Positions 23,537-32,883 of a stretch of 64,000 bases of DNA are shown here, piece by piece. The translations under genes were made by a program, and so were the position numbers. The notes beneath the pieces are model-generated. The model did no database searches. It was not told where the DNA came from and saw nothing but the letters and a program-made list of their open reading frames with translations. Each line of letters starts with the position of its first letter. Position 1 is the stretch's first letter. Source of the DNA: MED-G82 sp964342675 (GTDB taxonomy: Bacteria; Pseudomonadota; Gammaproteobacteria; Magnimaribacterales; D2472); the NCBI GenBank assembly GCA_964342675.1, contig CAYFFR010000001.1, positions 21,389-85,388 on the forward strand, in the 5' to 3' direction.

Positions 23537-26051
23537 AAGAGGTTCCATACTCATCATATTGAGAAAGTCTGTCATTATATCCCCAATAATAAAATTCTGG
23601 TCTATCTTCTATATTAGTAATTTCAAATTTAAGTTTTAGATTATCATTAACCCTATAACTAGCTTTTAAATCCCATTGTTTATGAGCAGCAACAAATCTT
23701 GAATTTTCTAACGATACTTTGTCAATATCATCTTCCTCGTCTGCTAACCAATCTAAGTAATCCCCTCTCGAGTTCATCGCTAAACGGATATCAAAAGATC
23801 CTTGATCATATCCTATAGAAAAGTTTTCTTGCTTATCAGATAGCTTTCTAAAAGGAGAAGTAAATGTCTTATTGTCTTCAAATTTAAACGTGCTATCCCC
23901 ATCTGTCCAAGTAACATTTATAGCCACAAATAAGCCATTGAATGGTTCAGGAAGAAATTCAAAATCTTGAGAAAAATTAAATTCAAAGCCGGTAATATCA
24001 GACTCATCTGCATTTATCCATGTATTGACACCATCATTAAATGTAATGCCATTAACAGTGGCTGTTTTTTGTACAGTTTTATAAATTGCATTATCTATTT
24101 GTTTCAGGAATGCGCCTACGCTAATAAAAGAAAGGTTATCACCATAATATTCCAACGAAATATCAAAGTTGTTTGATTCATAAGGTTCTAAATTGGGGTT
24201 TCCATAACTGCCTTTGATATCATCACCTTGTATTTCTAATTCAAGACTCGGAGCAGTGGCTTTAAATGAAGGTCTGGATAGAGATCTAGAAATGGCTGTT
24301 CTTAGTAAGGTATTATCATTTATAAAGTATTTATGATTTAAACTCGGTGCAATAAATGTATGGTCTTTGCTTCCTTTTGTGATTTGTCCATTTTGATCAA
24401 AAGCAGTTGTATCCATCTGCATGTGCTCAACTCTGACACCATAAGTAAGAAGTGAGTTTTCGTATTCAGAACTAACCATTACATAAACTGCAAAAATATC
24501 CTCTTTGGTAGAGAAATCTTCTTGATAAGTTTCGGCTTCATCTAATTCTAGAGAAGAAGTTTGATTTTGAAGTGCATATATTAATGTTGGGCTAGCTTGT
24601 GGGCTAAATGTTTGTCCAACAAAAGGCCAATTAAGATTCTGGGGATTAAAGTCTGCAACAGTTCTCTTATTTGGATCTTTATAAAAGTCTTTGTTTTTAT
24701 CTACTTCAACTTCACGCTGTCTATATTTAAGACCAAATTTAATTATTGATGAATCAGCACTTCCAAAGTTGAGATCCTTAGAAAAATCTAATTTAAAAGA
24801 AGTTTCTGTGTCTTCTATGACAGAATTTTCAATCTCTAACTCTTTCCACTTCAAATTACTTGGATTATATGCTTGAAGATAATAATGATTAAGAACTGGC
24901 TTTCGAGGATTAGTGAATAAAATCTGGCCAACAGGTCCAGAAGTATTACTTAAATCCACGCACTCATCTTCACCTATTTCTATATCACATCTGAATGTCA
25001 GGTCAACATTATCAGTATCATCTTCTTCAGCAAACGAATGGCTTAATTGGAATTCTGTATTCCAATCATTGATTATAGTTTCTCCACCAAAATTAAGAGC
25101 GGATATTGTTCTTATCTCTTCTCTGACCTTAGTCTCGGCATCATGCCTAATTCTATCAGTAAACATTGAGTCAGAAGTTGTGATTCCTGTTGCTCCTATT
25201 TTCCCATATTCATCCTTCCATCTTAATTCATCATCAATATATTCGTTATAAAATGCATTTAAAAAAATTGAAGTGTCATTTCCGACTAAGAAATTAATAT
25301 CATAAGTAAATCCTATTCTTTTTCTAGTTAAGTCATAAAATCTCATCTCCCAATCATCATTCATTTCCTTTAAACCACTTGAATTAGTTTCCCAACCAAA
25401 TCCAATTTCATTGTTATACGTGACAATTTGTTTACTTGAATAAGTAAACCCTAAAACATGAGCAGCTAAATCAGATATTTTATTCCCATATGTCATTGCC
25501 AGTCTAGGATTGTCACTTGATGTAGCATTCTCATTATATTGAGTATCCAACTTAATCTTTATCAGTTCACCATCTAAGTCAGTAGGTCTTTTTGTTTTAA
25601 AATCAATTCTTCCGCCAATAGAATCAGCGTCTTGATCGGGAGTTAAACTTTTAGATACTTCTATAGAATCTAATAGCTCAGTTGGTAGTCCATCTAACAT
25701 AACACTTCTATCACCTTCTGGTGCAGGCATTAATGCTCCATTTATAGAAACTGAATTAAGATCTGAGCTTAATCCCCTGATAGAAACGTATCTACCCTCA
25801 CCTTGGTCATTCTCAATGGAAATACCTGATAATCTTCTAATAGCTTCGGCTGCAGTAGTATCAGGAAATTCACCAAGAGCATCTGAATCAACTACAGAAA
25901 TAATCTTATTACTTTCTCTTTGTTTATCAATTGCAGATATTAAGCTCGCCTTTGAACCAACAACAATAACTTCTTCAACTACATCGATAGTATTTGTATT
26001 TTGTGAGTGAATTATTAATGGGATAAGTGTAATAAATAGAATTTTTTTCAT
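23508..26051 (-). CDS. TonB-dependent receptor (probable phytate or inositol-phosphate uptake)
   Basis: An 847-residue outer-membrane receptor with a signal peptide (about 1-16). An N-terminal VVEEVIVVGSKAS TonB box region is followed by a plug domain (AAEAIRRLSGISIEND, YVSIRGLSSDLNSVSING, LPTELLDSIEVSKSLTPDQDADSIGG). A long beta-barrel with many acidic loops follows, of the TonB-Xanth-Caul subfamily. The last residues are FTYNN rather than a terminal Phe. The downstream phytase overlaps it, so the ligand is inferred to be phytate or its products. Its promoter faces a TetR gene across about 150 bases. The receptor call is certain, the ligand inferred. Confidence 0.9.
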   Translation of the reverse strand: MKKILFITLIPLIIHSQNTNTIDVVEEVIVVGSKASLISAIDKQRESNKIISVVDSDALGEFPDTTAAEAIRRLSGISIENDQGEGRYVSIRGLSSDLNSVSINGALMPAPEGDRSVMLDGLPTELLDSIEVSKSLTPDQDADSIGGRIDFKTKRPTDLDGELIKIKLDTQYNENATSSDNPRLAMTYGNKISDLAAHVLGFTYSSKQIVTYNNEIGFGWETNSSGLKEMNDDWEMRFYDLTRKRIGFTYDINFLVGNDTSIFLNAFYNEYIDDELRWKDEYGKIGATGITTSDSMFTDRIRHDAETKVREEIRTISALNFGGETIINDWNTEFQLSHSFAEEDDTDNVDLTFRCDIEIGEDECVDLSNTSGPVGQILFTNPRKPVLNHYYLQAYNPSNLKWKELEIENSVIEDTETSFKLDFSKDLNFGSADSSIIKFGLKYRQREVEVDKNKDFYKDPNKRTVADFNPQNLNWPFVGQTFSPQASPTLIYALQNQTSSLELDEAETYQEDFSTKEDIFAVYVMVSSEYENSLLTYGVRVEHMQMDTTAFDQNGQITKGSKDHTFIAPSLNHKYFINDNTLLRTAISRSLSRPSFKATAPSLELEIQGDDIKGSYGNPNLEPYESNNFDISLEYYGDNLSFISVGAFLKQIDNAIYKTVQKTATVNGITFNDGVNTWINADESDITGFEFNFSQDFEFLPEPFNGLFVAINVTWTDGDSTFKFEDNKTFTSPFRKLSDKQENFSIGYDQGSFDIRLAMNSRGDYLDWLADEEDDIDKVSLENSRFVAAHKQWDLKASYRVNDNLKLKFEITNIEDRPEFYYWGYNDRLSQYDEYGTSYAIGFTYNN

Positions 26052-26201
26052 AATTCTTTTATTTGTTGCATAAGATTATAGAAATCATATGTGTCATCTT
26101 TGTGAAGATATAAAAATCATTTAGCCACATTATTGGAACATTTTGTTTCTTAATTTTTTATCAATATTGTAATTAATTAAACATTTGTCGATAATAAATC
26201 T

Positions 26202-26792
26202 ATGGAAGGATTAGCAAAACAAGCCAGAAGCCTTAAAAGGATTAATAAGCTCTTGGATACTGCTCATGAACTTCTAGAAACAGATTCAATTGATAAAATA
26301 ACGATTGCAAACCTCGCTAAACTATCAGAATTAAAACGTACATCTACATATAAATTTTTTCCTGACCCTGATCATATAAAAATAGCTTTAATCAAAAGGT
26401 ACATAAATGAATTAAATGAATCTATAAATGCAATGATGACTAATGATAGTCATTTTGATCATCAGCTATGTATGACTGATATGGTTAAAGTCATATTTGA
26501 TTATTTTCAGAATAACATTCCAGCACAAAAGATGATCTTACAAAATACTGTATCGCCTCCAGTCAATAGTCAACTTCTACATAAATTAGCTAAATCTTTA
26601 TTAAAAAAAATAGAAAATAAAAAATCATTACCTAATATGTTTAATAAAGAAGGAGTTTTTTTGGTGATTACTCAAATCATTATTTCAATATTTTCTTTGA
26701 GTGCAAAAGAAAATGAACGATTAGATGAAGTTGGTTTCAATGAAGCCAATCGTTCTTCATATGCTTATTTCCTAAGCTGTACTACAAAATAA
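26202..26792 (+). CDS. TetR-family transcriptional regulator
   Basis: 196 residues. The N-terminal third is a TetR DNA-binding domain: LLDTAHELLETDSIDKITIANLAKLSELKRTSTYKFFPDPDHIK, with the helix-turn-helix around residues 35-60 (read here in pieces). The C-terminal part is helical with no recognisable ligand signature. It is transcribed divergently from the TonB receptor-phytase unit, so that unit is the natural target. The rest of the locus is governed by PhoB in most bacteria, so a TetR here would be an extra input. The ligand is unknown. Confidence 0.82.
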   Translation: MEGLAKQARSLKRINKLLDTAHELLETDSIDKITIANLAKLSELKRTSTYKFFPDPDHIKIALIKRYINELNESINAMMTNDSHFDHQLCMTDMVKVIFDYFQNNIPAQKMILQNTVSPPVNSQLLHKLAKSLLKKIENKKSLPNMFNKEGVFLVITQIIISIFSLSAKENERLDEVGFNEANRSSYAYFLSCTTK

Positions 26793-26805
26793 AATATTAA
26801 ATTAA

Positions 26806-27285
26806 TTAAGCTGAGCCCGCAAAAATTACTTTAAGCATATCATCTTCTATTTTGCTTTGAAGTGTTGAGGTAGCCGTAAAAGTTGTCTTGCAGATAAGCC
26901 AAGAGTCATTTATTTTAATATATTCATCATCATATTTACCATTCAAGGTTGTAAGGAACTGATCATCAGTATTAATTAAGCTATATGTTAATTTCCAAAT
27001 ACCTTTAGCATTGTTCGGATCAATAATATTAATGATGGGGTTGTGAGCATGGTGAGCCTCAACCATATAAGAATGGCAAGCTACATTAGTGAAAACATCA
27101 CCTAAATCTTCTCTGTTATCAAAGACGCCAACTGCGCCATAATCTATTTCACACTGGCCTTTAACAAATGTAGATAACATAGATTGGACATCCTTTTCAT
27201 CACAAGCATTTAAATAAGTATGTTTTAGATTTTTTATTTCTTGAATATCTTCTAGGATTCTTAGTCTTTCTTCTATATCAGACAT
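26806..27285 (-). CDS. SnoaL/NTF2-like protein
   Basis: 159 residues beginning ERLRILEDIQEIKNLKHTYL, the usual first helices of the SnoaL-like NTF2 fold, then a cone-shaped beta-sheet (SLINTDDQFLTTLNGKYDD, SWLICKTTFTATSTL). No signal peptide. It resembles two other SnoaL-like proteins in this window (12788-13402 and 48458-48937). It overlaps the PiT transporter gene by eight bases, so it may be co-transcribed with phosphate uptake, though no functional link is known. Confidence 0.7.
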   Translation of the reverse strand: MSDIEERLRILEDIQEIKNLKHTYLNACDEKDVQSMLSTFVKGQCEIDYGAVGVFDNREDLGDVFTNVACHSYMVEAHHAHNPIINIIDPNNAKGIWKLTYSLINTDDQFLTTLNGKYDDEYIKINDSWLICKTTFTATSTLQSKIEDDMLKVIFAGSA

Positions 27286-28543
27286 TTTCTACACCAAAAG
27301 TAATTAACAATGCTCTTATAAGACTATAAAACATTATTGTAAATGCTGCACCAACAGGAATGGTAATAATCCAAGACATAAAAATATTAAGAATAACTTT
27401 TAAGTTTAATTTCTTTGCATTATGCGCTAGTCCAACGCCAATAACACCACCAATTAGAGTATGGGTTGTTGAGATGGGTAACCCTAAATATGATGCAAAT
27501 ACAACAGTGGATGCCGTAGCTAAATTTGCACTAAAACCAAAAGATGGAGTCAATTTAGTAATTTTTTTACCTACAGTCTTTATAACCTTATGGCCATAAG
27601 TAGCTAGGCCAAAAACTATTCCAATTCCACCTAATAACAAAATCCAAATATTTAACTTAGACTCTGCTCCTAAACCACCATCACCTACAGCAGATACTAT
27701 TGCTGCTAGTGGCCCTATAGCATTAGCTACATCATTAGACCCATGAGCAAATGCCATTGCACATGCAGCAACAACCATTAATAAGGAAAAAGCAACCTCT
27801 ATACCACCTCTGCTATTAATAATTTCTTGTTTAATTCGTAAATAAAAAAATGAGATTATTCCTAAGAAAATGCTACCAAAAACACTTATATATAATGACT
27901 GTACATCCGTAAGATCGACCTCCACATACTTTAATCCTTTCTGAAAAGTGACTTGTAGAATTACAAACAACAAGATTGTTACATAGACAGGTATCAATCT
28001 AATAGCCATGGTTGATCGTTTGTCGCTATCAAAAATTAATTTTTTAATGGAAAAAAAGATTAGAAATGCAATTACTCCAGATAATATAGGTGAAGTTATC
28101 CAACTAGACCCTATTTCTGTAACCTTATCCCAACTTATTGCATCTCCACCCTTAGTGACCCAAACAAAACCAATAATTGCGCCGACAATAGAGTGGGTCG
28201 TAGAAACTGGCCATCCTTTTCTACTCGCTATATATAACCACGACCCTGCTGCAAGCAAAGTAGACATCATTCCAATAATAAAGATATTAACATTGTCTTG
28301 ATAAATATTTGGGTCAACAATTTCTTTTCTGATAGTATCAGTCACTCCTCCGCCTGCAAGAAAAGCTCCAAGAAATTCAAATATTGCAGCAATGATAACT
28401 GCTTGTTTCAATGTAAGCGCCTTACTACCAACAGAAGTACCCATTGCATTAGCAACATCATTGGCACCAATACCCCATGCAGTAAAAAAACCTAAGATGC
28501 AAGCAATTGCAATAATAACTGTGGGTTCAAAAAAAAGTTCCAT
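27278..28543 (-). CDS. pit: Low-affinity inorganic phosphate transporter, PiT family
   Basis: A 421-residue PiT permease. The two inverted-repeat signatures are visible: GANDVANAMGTSVGSKALTL near the N-terminus and AFAHGSNDVANAIGPLAAIV in the second half, plus PVSTTHSIVGAI and PISTTHTLIGGV. It imports phosphate or metal-phosphate using an ion gradient. It sits in a phosphate island with phytase, PPK2, exopolyphosphatase and PhoBR. Its promoter region (28544-28643) is shared head-to-head with ppk2. No convincing Pho box is visible there. Confidence 0.92.
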   Translation of the reverse strand: MELFFEPTVIIAIACILGFFTAWGIGANDVANAMGTSVGSKALTLKQAVIIAAIFEFLGAFLAGGGVTDTIRKEIVDPNIYQDNVNIFIIGMMSTLLAAGSWLYIASRKGWPVSTTHSIVGAIIGFVWVTKGGDAISWDKVTEIGSSWITSPILSGVIAFLIFFSIKKLIFDSDKRSTMAIRLIPVYVTILLFVILQVTFQKGLKYVEVDLTDVQSLYISVFGSIFLGIISFFYLRIKQEIINSRGGIEVAFSLLMVVAACAMAFAHGSNDVANAIGPLAAIVSAVGDGGLGAESKLNIWILLLGGIGIVFGLATYGHKVIKTVGKKITKLTPSFGFSANLATASTVVFASYLGLPISTTHTLIGGVIGVGLAHNAKKLNLKVILNIFMSWIITIPVGAAFTIMFYSLIRALLITFGVENV

Positions 28544-28643
28544 ATATAATTCTTTTATCTTTAGCCTAAACTAAAAATGTGTCAAATTAGTGAAAAGATT
28601 GTACTTTATTATGAATAGAACAAATATCCTTTAAGATATAAAA

Positions 28644-29480
28644 ATGATTATCTCATTTGACCAAAGAGAATATAAAAAATTAAATGATAAAGCATATACT
28701 CTTGAGAAAAGAAGGCTCCAAATTGAGCTATTAAAACTTCAAGAAGACGTAATTAAAAATAAAAGAAGAATATGTCTAGTTTTTGAAGGAAGAGATACGG
28801 CTGGTAAAAGTTCAACTATTAAATTCTTTTCACAACACCTAATACCTAAAAATTTTAATTACGTTCAACTAGGTATTCCAAATAAATGGGAATCTACTCA
28901 TTGGTTCAAAAGATGGGAAAAAGCTCTCCCTAAGAAGGGTCAAATAAATTTCTTAGATAGAAGTTGGTACACGAGAGCTCTAACAGAACCCGTTATGGGT
29001 TATTGTTCTGAAACTCAATACAGAGAATTTATGAAAAGAGTTATTCCATGGGAACAAAGGTTATTAGAAAAAGGTTATGAAATAATTAAATTCTATTTTT
29101 CTCTTACTAAAGATCAACAAAAAAGAAGAATGAAAGCTAGAAAGGAATCTAGACTCAAGTACTGGAAATTATCACCCAATGATGAAGGAATAGTAACTAA
29201 ATGGGATGCTTTTAGTCTTTATAAAGACCAGATGTTTGAAAAAACTGCTCTAGAGAAACTTCCTTGGGTAGTTATTAATGCGAATAATAAAATGATAGCT
29301 AGATTAACAGCATTAAGATTTTTACTTAACCAAATTGGATATGAAAATAAAAAATTACTTAAGCCTTTAGCATGGTCAAAAAAAATAAATAATTATAAGG
29401 TTTCTTTAGAAGGTGTTGAGTTTGATAATCTTAATTATGATCAATTTATGATTCTAACAAAGTACAGTGATGATATTTGA
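28644..29480 (+). CDS. ppk2: Polyphosphate kinase 2
   Basis: A 278-residue PPK2-family kinase. The Walker A segment FEGRDTAGKSSTIK (47-60) is slightly changed from the usual GRDAAGKGGTIK, and the Walker B/arginine segment FLDRSWYTRALTEPVMG (103-119) is intact. RLKYWKLSPNDEG and KWDAFSLYKDQMF match the lid and later motifs. PPK2 transfers phosphate between polyphosphate and nucleoside phosphates; whether this one makes polyP or charges ADP/GDP/AMP is not readable. The downstream exopolyphosphatase starts four bases after its stop, so polyP turnover genes are paired. Confidence 0.9.
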   Translation: MIISFDQREYKKLNDKAYTLEKRRLQIELLKLQEDVIKNKRRICLVFEGRDTAGKSSTIKFFSQHLIPKNFNYVQLGIPNKWESTHWFKRWEKALPKKGQINFLDRSWYTRALTEPVMGYCSETQYREFMKRVIPWEQRLLEKGYEIIKFYFSLTKDQQKRRMKARKESRLKYWKLSPNDEGIVTKWDAFSLYKDQMFEKTALEKLPWVVINANNKMIARLTALRFLLNQIGYENKKLLKPLAWSKKINNYKVSLEGVEFDNLNYDQFMILTKYSDDI

Positions 29481-29483
29481 AAC

Positions 29484-30341
29484 ATGAAAATTGCATCTAT
29501 AGATATTGGAACAAATGCTGTTAAAGCTAAAATTTTTATGACTTCACCGACTCTAATTGAATTTTGTGAAGGTATGAGATCGCCGATGAGGCTTGGGACT
29601 GATGTATTTATTGATGGCATGCTATCTAATAAGAGTATTAATAAGTTAATAAAAGTTTTAAAAGAATATATTGATCATTTTAAAATCAATAGCATTGACC
29701 ACTTTGAAATAGTTGCTACATCAGCTTTTAGAGATACACAAAACTCTGAAGAAGCCAGAAGAATTGTAGAAAATAAAATAGAGCATCCTATTCGAATTAT
29801 TTCTGGATTAGAAGAAGCAAAATTAATTGGGCTGCACCCGAAGGTAGAAAATAAGAAAGATAGTGTTTTTGTTGATTTAGGTGGAGGAAGTACTGAATTT
29901 TTTTATATTCATAAAAATAAACGAGTTATTAAATCTTTCCAGCTTGGAGCAGTTAGAAATATGTTAAGAAAAGACTCTCCTTCTGAATGGAATAAATTAT
30001 CTAGATGGCTCAAAATCATACCAAATAAGAAAAAGCTCATTGGAATTGGAGGAAACATAAGATCTTTTCTGCAAATTAATGAATCTAATAGGATTAGTCA
30101 GAAAGCTTTTATCAATGCAAAAGATAGTTTAAACAAGCTAACATTCCAGGAGAAAATTCATAAGTATAATTTTTCTCAAGACAGAGCTGATGTTATTGAT
30201 TACGCTATGAGTGTGTATGAATTTATTCTTAATAGAACAAACATTACATCCATTCAATCAACAAAATGGGGTGTATCTGATTCAATTGCTGTAAAGTTAT
30301 ATCATGAGCTTTACTCAGGAGAACTTACAATCAATAATTAA
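29484..30341 (+). CDS. ppx: Ppx/GppA-family exopolyphosphatase
   Basis: 285 residues covering only the two-domain ASKHA core. Full-length E. coli Ppx is over 500 residues, so this is a short form. Motifs: ASIDIGTNAVKAKIF (3-17), VATSAFRDTQN, SGLEEAKLIGL, and the phosphate-binding FVDLGGGSTEFFYI. It should hydrolyse polyphosphate or pppGpp. It is directly downstream of ppk2 and co-directional. Lacking the C-terminal HD-like domain, its preferred substrate is uncertain. Confidence 0.88.
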   Translation: MKIASIDIGTNAVKAKIFMTSPTLIEFCEGMRSPMRLGTDVFIDGMLSNKSINKLIKVLKEYIDHFKINSIDHFEIVATSAFRDTQNSEEARRIVENKIEHPIRIISGLEEAKLIGLHPKVENKKDSVFVDLGGGSTEFFYIHKNKRVIKSFQLGAVRNMLRKDSPSEWNKLSRWLKIIPNKKKLIGIGGNIRSFLQINESNRISQKAFINAKDSLNKLTFQEKIHKYNFSQDRADVIDYAMSVYEFILNRTNITSIQSTKWGVSDSIAVKLYHELYSGELTINN

Positions 30342-30359
30342 AATAACCAACAGAACTTT

Positions 30360-32120
30360 TTAATCAACTGATTTTAGAGTGAACCAAAATCTTGATCCAC
30401 CTTTTTTTCTTGGCATCACACCAACATCACCACCCAATTGATCTACTAAATGTTTAACTATAGCTAATCCAAGCCCGCTGCCTCTATCTGATTCAGCTCT
30501 TGCTTTAGCAGTCCTATAAAATCTATTAAAAATAAGCTTTCTTTCTGGCTCTTCTACTCCAACTCCATCGTCTAAAATAGATACTTTAGTATGGTCTTTT
30601 GTTTTTCTTAGCTTGATTTCTATTTTTTTATCTGGATTACTGTATTTAATAGAGTTTTCAATTAAGTTGTTTAGAATTTGCTCTATAGCTTCTTTATCAG
30701 CATAAACAAAAACATCTCCGCTATAATCAAAAATAAACTCTATATTCTTTTTTTTTGCTAGATTCTTTAATCCATCTAGCACATGATTAATCTCATGTTT
30801 TAAATCAATTTTTTCAATATTAAAATGCTGGTCACCATATTCAATTCTCGATAAATCAATAAGTCTAGAAATCATTTCTGACAACCTAACTGAGTTATGT
30901 AAAATTGCTTTAGTAAATCGATTAGCTGTTCTCTTGTCATCTAAAGCACCGTCTAATAGGGTCTCCGAGTTTGCCCTAATAACACTTACAGGTGTATTTA
31001 ATTCGTGTGATAAATTTGCAATAAAATCCCTTCTCATAGAATCCATTTGCCTAAGTTGTGTTTCATCATGTAAAACGAGTATTAATTCCTTTGTAGCTTT
31101 TGCCTTATTAATTTGAGCTAAAATCCATTTAACATCGTTATCTTTAATTGCATGTTCAAATTCCAAAGCATATTTACCTTTTTTAGAAGCCTGACTAAAT
31201 AATTGTTGTATTGGTTTAATTTGAATATCATCAACATGCACATCATCAATATCATCGATTTGAAGAATGTTTAATGCTTCATCATTACTAAAAGTAACTA
31301 TTCCATCTTCACTAAAAACAATAATGCCTTGACCTAAGTCATCTAAAACTCTTCCAAATTGATCTCGTTGTTTGGCTATTAAACCTATCTGATTTTTTAA
31401 ATCGATTGATATAGAAGAGATGCTTCTTGCTACAGAACCAATTTCATCAGGTCTTTTTGTAGGTAGGGATTTAATGGTTTTCTTTTTTAAATTACCTCTG
31501 ACTAATAAATTAGCAGCTTTTTCTAAGTCAAAAAGGTTATCTCGAGCATAATTACCTGCGATTATGCTTGCTAATATGGCTACGATGAAAGCGACAGCAA
31601 GAATTAAGTTAATTGAGGTATTTAAAGAATTAAAAGCTTCATCAAAATATATATTAGGCACAGCTATTCTAATAATGTTTGGAGATTTGGTTGACTGGTC
31701 TAAAATAGCAAAATAAAGCATTTCTTTTTTTACGGTATCGCTATATCTTCTACTCCAACCCATACCATCTTTAAATGCATCAATAACCTCGGGTCTAGAT
31801 CCGTGGTTATCTATTCCATCAAGATCATTAACCGCAATATCCGAATCGCCTAATACTTTACCGTCATGAGAAATTAAAGTAATTCTAGAGTCTGCAGCTT
31901 GAGAGTATTTATCTATCTGATCTTTTAAAGAATTCCGATCTTCATATTCGGAGATATTTCCTAAATTCTCTTTAAGAATTTGTCCTTGTTTTTGGAGTTC
32001 AGTTTCTATTTGTGTTTGAAGTTTAGTGCCTAAATCTCTTTCAGCTACTATAAAAGCTATGATTAAGCCTATCGACAAACATGATAGTACAATAAAAAAT
32101 ATTCGAGTTCTGATTCCCAT
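30360..32120 (-). CDS. phoR: Phosphate-regulon-type sensor histidine kinase
   Basis: 586 residues: N-terminal membrane helix (about 5-26), a periplasmic sensor domain (to about 165), a second helix (about 168-190) and a HAMP segment. A PAS domain follows (DDLGQGIIVFSEDGIVTFS), then HisKA with the phospho-acceptor in NLSHELNTPVSVIRA, and HATPase with NLIENSIKYS, LDDGVGVEE and GSGLGLAIVKHLV. The large periplasmic domain is longer than that of E. coli PhoR but fits the marine and Pseudomonas-like group. It lies six bases after phoB. With PiT, PPK2 and phytase alongside, PhoR is the best name. Confidence 0.88.
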   Translation of the reverse strand: MGIRTRIFFIVLSCLSIGLIIAFIVAERDLGTKLQTQIETELQKQGQILKENLGNISEYEDRNSLKDQIDKYSQAADSRITLISHDGKVLGDSDIAVNDLDGIDNHGSRPEVIDAFKDGMGWSRRYSDTVKKEMLYFAILDQSTKSPNIIRIAVPNIYFDEAFNSLNTSINLILAVAFIVAILASIIAGNYARDNLFDLEKAANLLVRGNLKKKTIKSLPTKRPDEIGSVARSISSISIDLKNQIGLIAKQRDQFGRVLDDLGQGIIVFSEDGIVTFSNDEALNILQIDDIDDVHVDDIQIKPIQQLFSQASKKGKYALEFEHAIKDNDVKWILAQINKAKATKELILVLHDETQLRQMDSMRRDFIANLSHELNTPVSVIRANSETLLDGALDDKRTANRFTKAILHNSVRLSEMISRLIDLSRIEYGDQHFNIEKIDLKHEINHVLDGLKNLAKKKNIEFIFDYSGDVFVYADKEAIEQILNNLIENSIKYSNPDKKIEIKLRKTKDHTKVSILDDGVGVEEPERKLIFNRFYRTAKARAESDRGSGLGLAIVKHLVDQLGGDVGVMPRKKGGSRFWFTLKSVD

Positions 32121-32126
32121 TAATAG

Positions 32127-32822
32127 CTAATCCGGGTTTCTTGAGAATCTATAACCTACGCCCCTAATTGTTTGGATATATGATCCAATTTCACCTAATT
32201 TTTCTCTTAATCTCTTGATATGAGTATCTACCGTTCTGGTAGTAACTTCAGCACTATACCCCCATACTTCACTTAAGAGTTGATCTCTTGTCTGTACCCT
32301 GCCCCTTCTATCTATTAAATGTTTTAAAAGTCGAAATTCGAGAGCAGTCAATATAACCTCATCGTTATTAATAAAAACTTGATGTGCATCAAAGTTTAAT
32401 TCTAAATCACCAAATTTATAAGGTGCCGGTGTGGGTGAGTTAGCGTTCTGATCACCTCTTTTTAAAATGGCTTTTATTCTTAAAACTAACTCTCTTACAC
32501 TAAAAGGTTTTGTTACGTAGTCATCTGCGCCTAACTCAAAACCAACAACTCTATCAACTTCATCTGCCTTGGCAGTTAATATAATGACAGGTATAGATTT
32601 GGTTGTATCCAATGATTTTATTTCTCGGCAGAAATCTAATCCTGATCCATCTGGAAGCATTAAATCAAGCACTACTAAGTCAATTGCTTTTGTTGTAAAT
32701 AATGTATTGGCTTCTGAGATTGATGGTGCAGTAACAACATCGTAAGATTCTTTGGTTAGATTATAGTGAAGAGTCTTTCGAATATCTGGTTCGTCTTCTA
32801 CTACTAATATTCTTGTTGACAT
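32127..32822 (-). CDS. phoB: Phosphate-regulon-type response regulator
   Basis: A 231-residue OmpR/PhoB-class regulator. The receiver domain has the acidic pair in VVEDEPDI, phospho-acceptor aspartate in VVLDLMLPDGSG (about Asp54), the threonine in ILTAKAD and the lysine in DDYVTKPFS. The winged-helix DNA-binding domain (about 130-228) includes LTALEFRLLKHLI and VDTHIKRLREKLGE. It controls genes of the Pho regulon. A good Shine-Dalgarno (AAGGAGGG) precedes the start. It is first in a two-gene operon with phoR. Confidence 0.92.
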   Translation of the reverse strand: MSTRILVVEDEPDIRKTLHYNLTKESYDVVTAPSISEANTLFTTKAIDLVVLDLMLPDGSGLDFCREIKSLDTTKSIPVIILTAKADEVDRVVGFELGADDYVTKPFSVRELVLRIKAILKRGDQNANSPTPAPYKFGDLELNFDAHQVFINNDEVILTALEFRLLKHLIDRRGRVQTRDQLLSEVWGYSAEVTTRTVDTHIKRLREKLGEIGSYIQTIRGVGYRFSRNPD

Positions 32823-32883
32823 TTTTCTATATTTTTTCTCCCTCCTTTATAACCGATTTATAGCTAAATTGTAAAAAATTTAC

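Noticed and set aside
24913..25251. Open frame antisense to the TonB receptor
   Set aside because: Low-complexity Ser/Leu/Ile composition expected of a reverse-frame shadow, no ribosome site.
26092..26106. TGTCAT-like segment between the TonB receptor and TetR genes as a Pho box
   Set aside because: Only one half matches; the second repeat is absent, so a PhoB site cannot be claimed.
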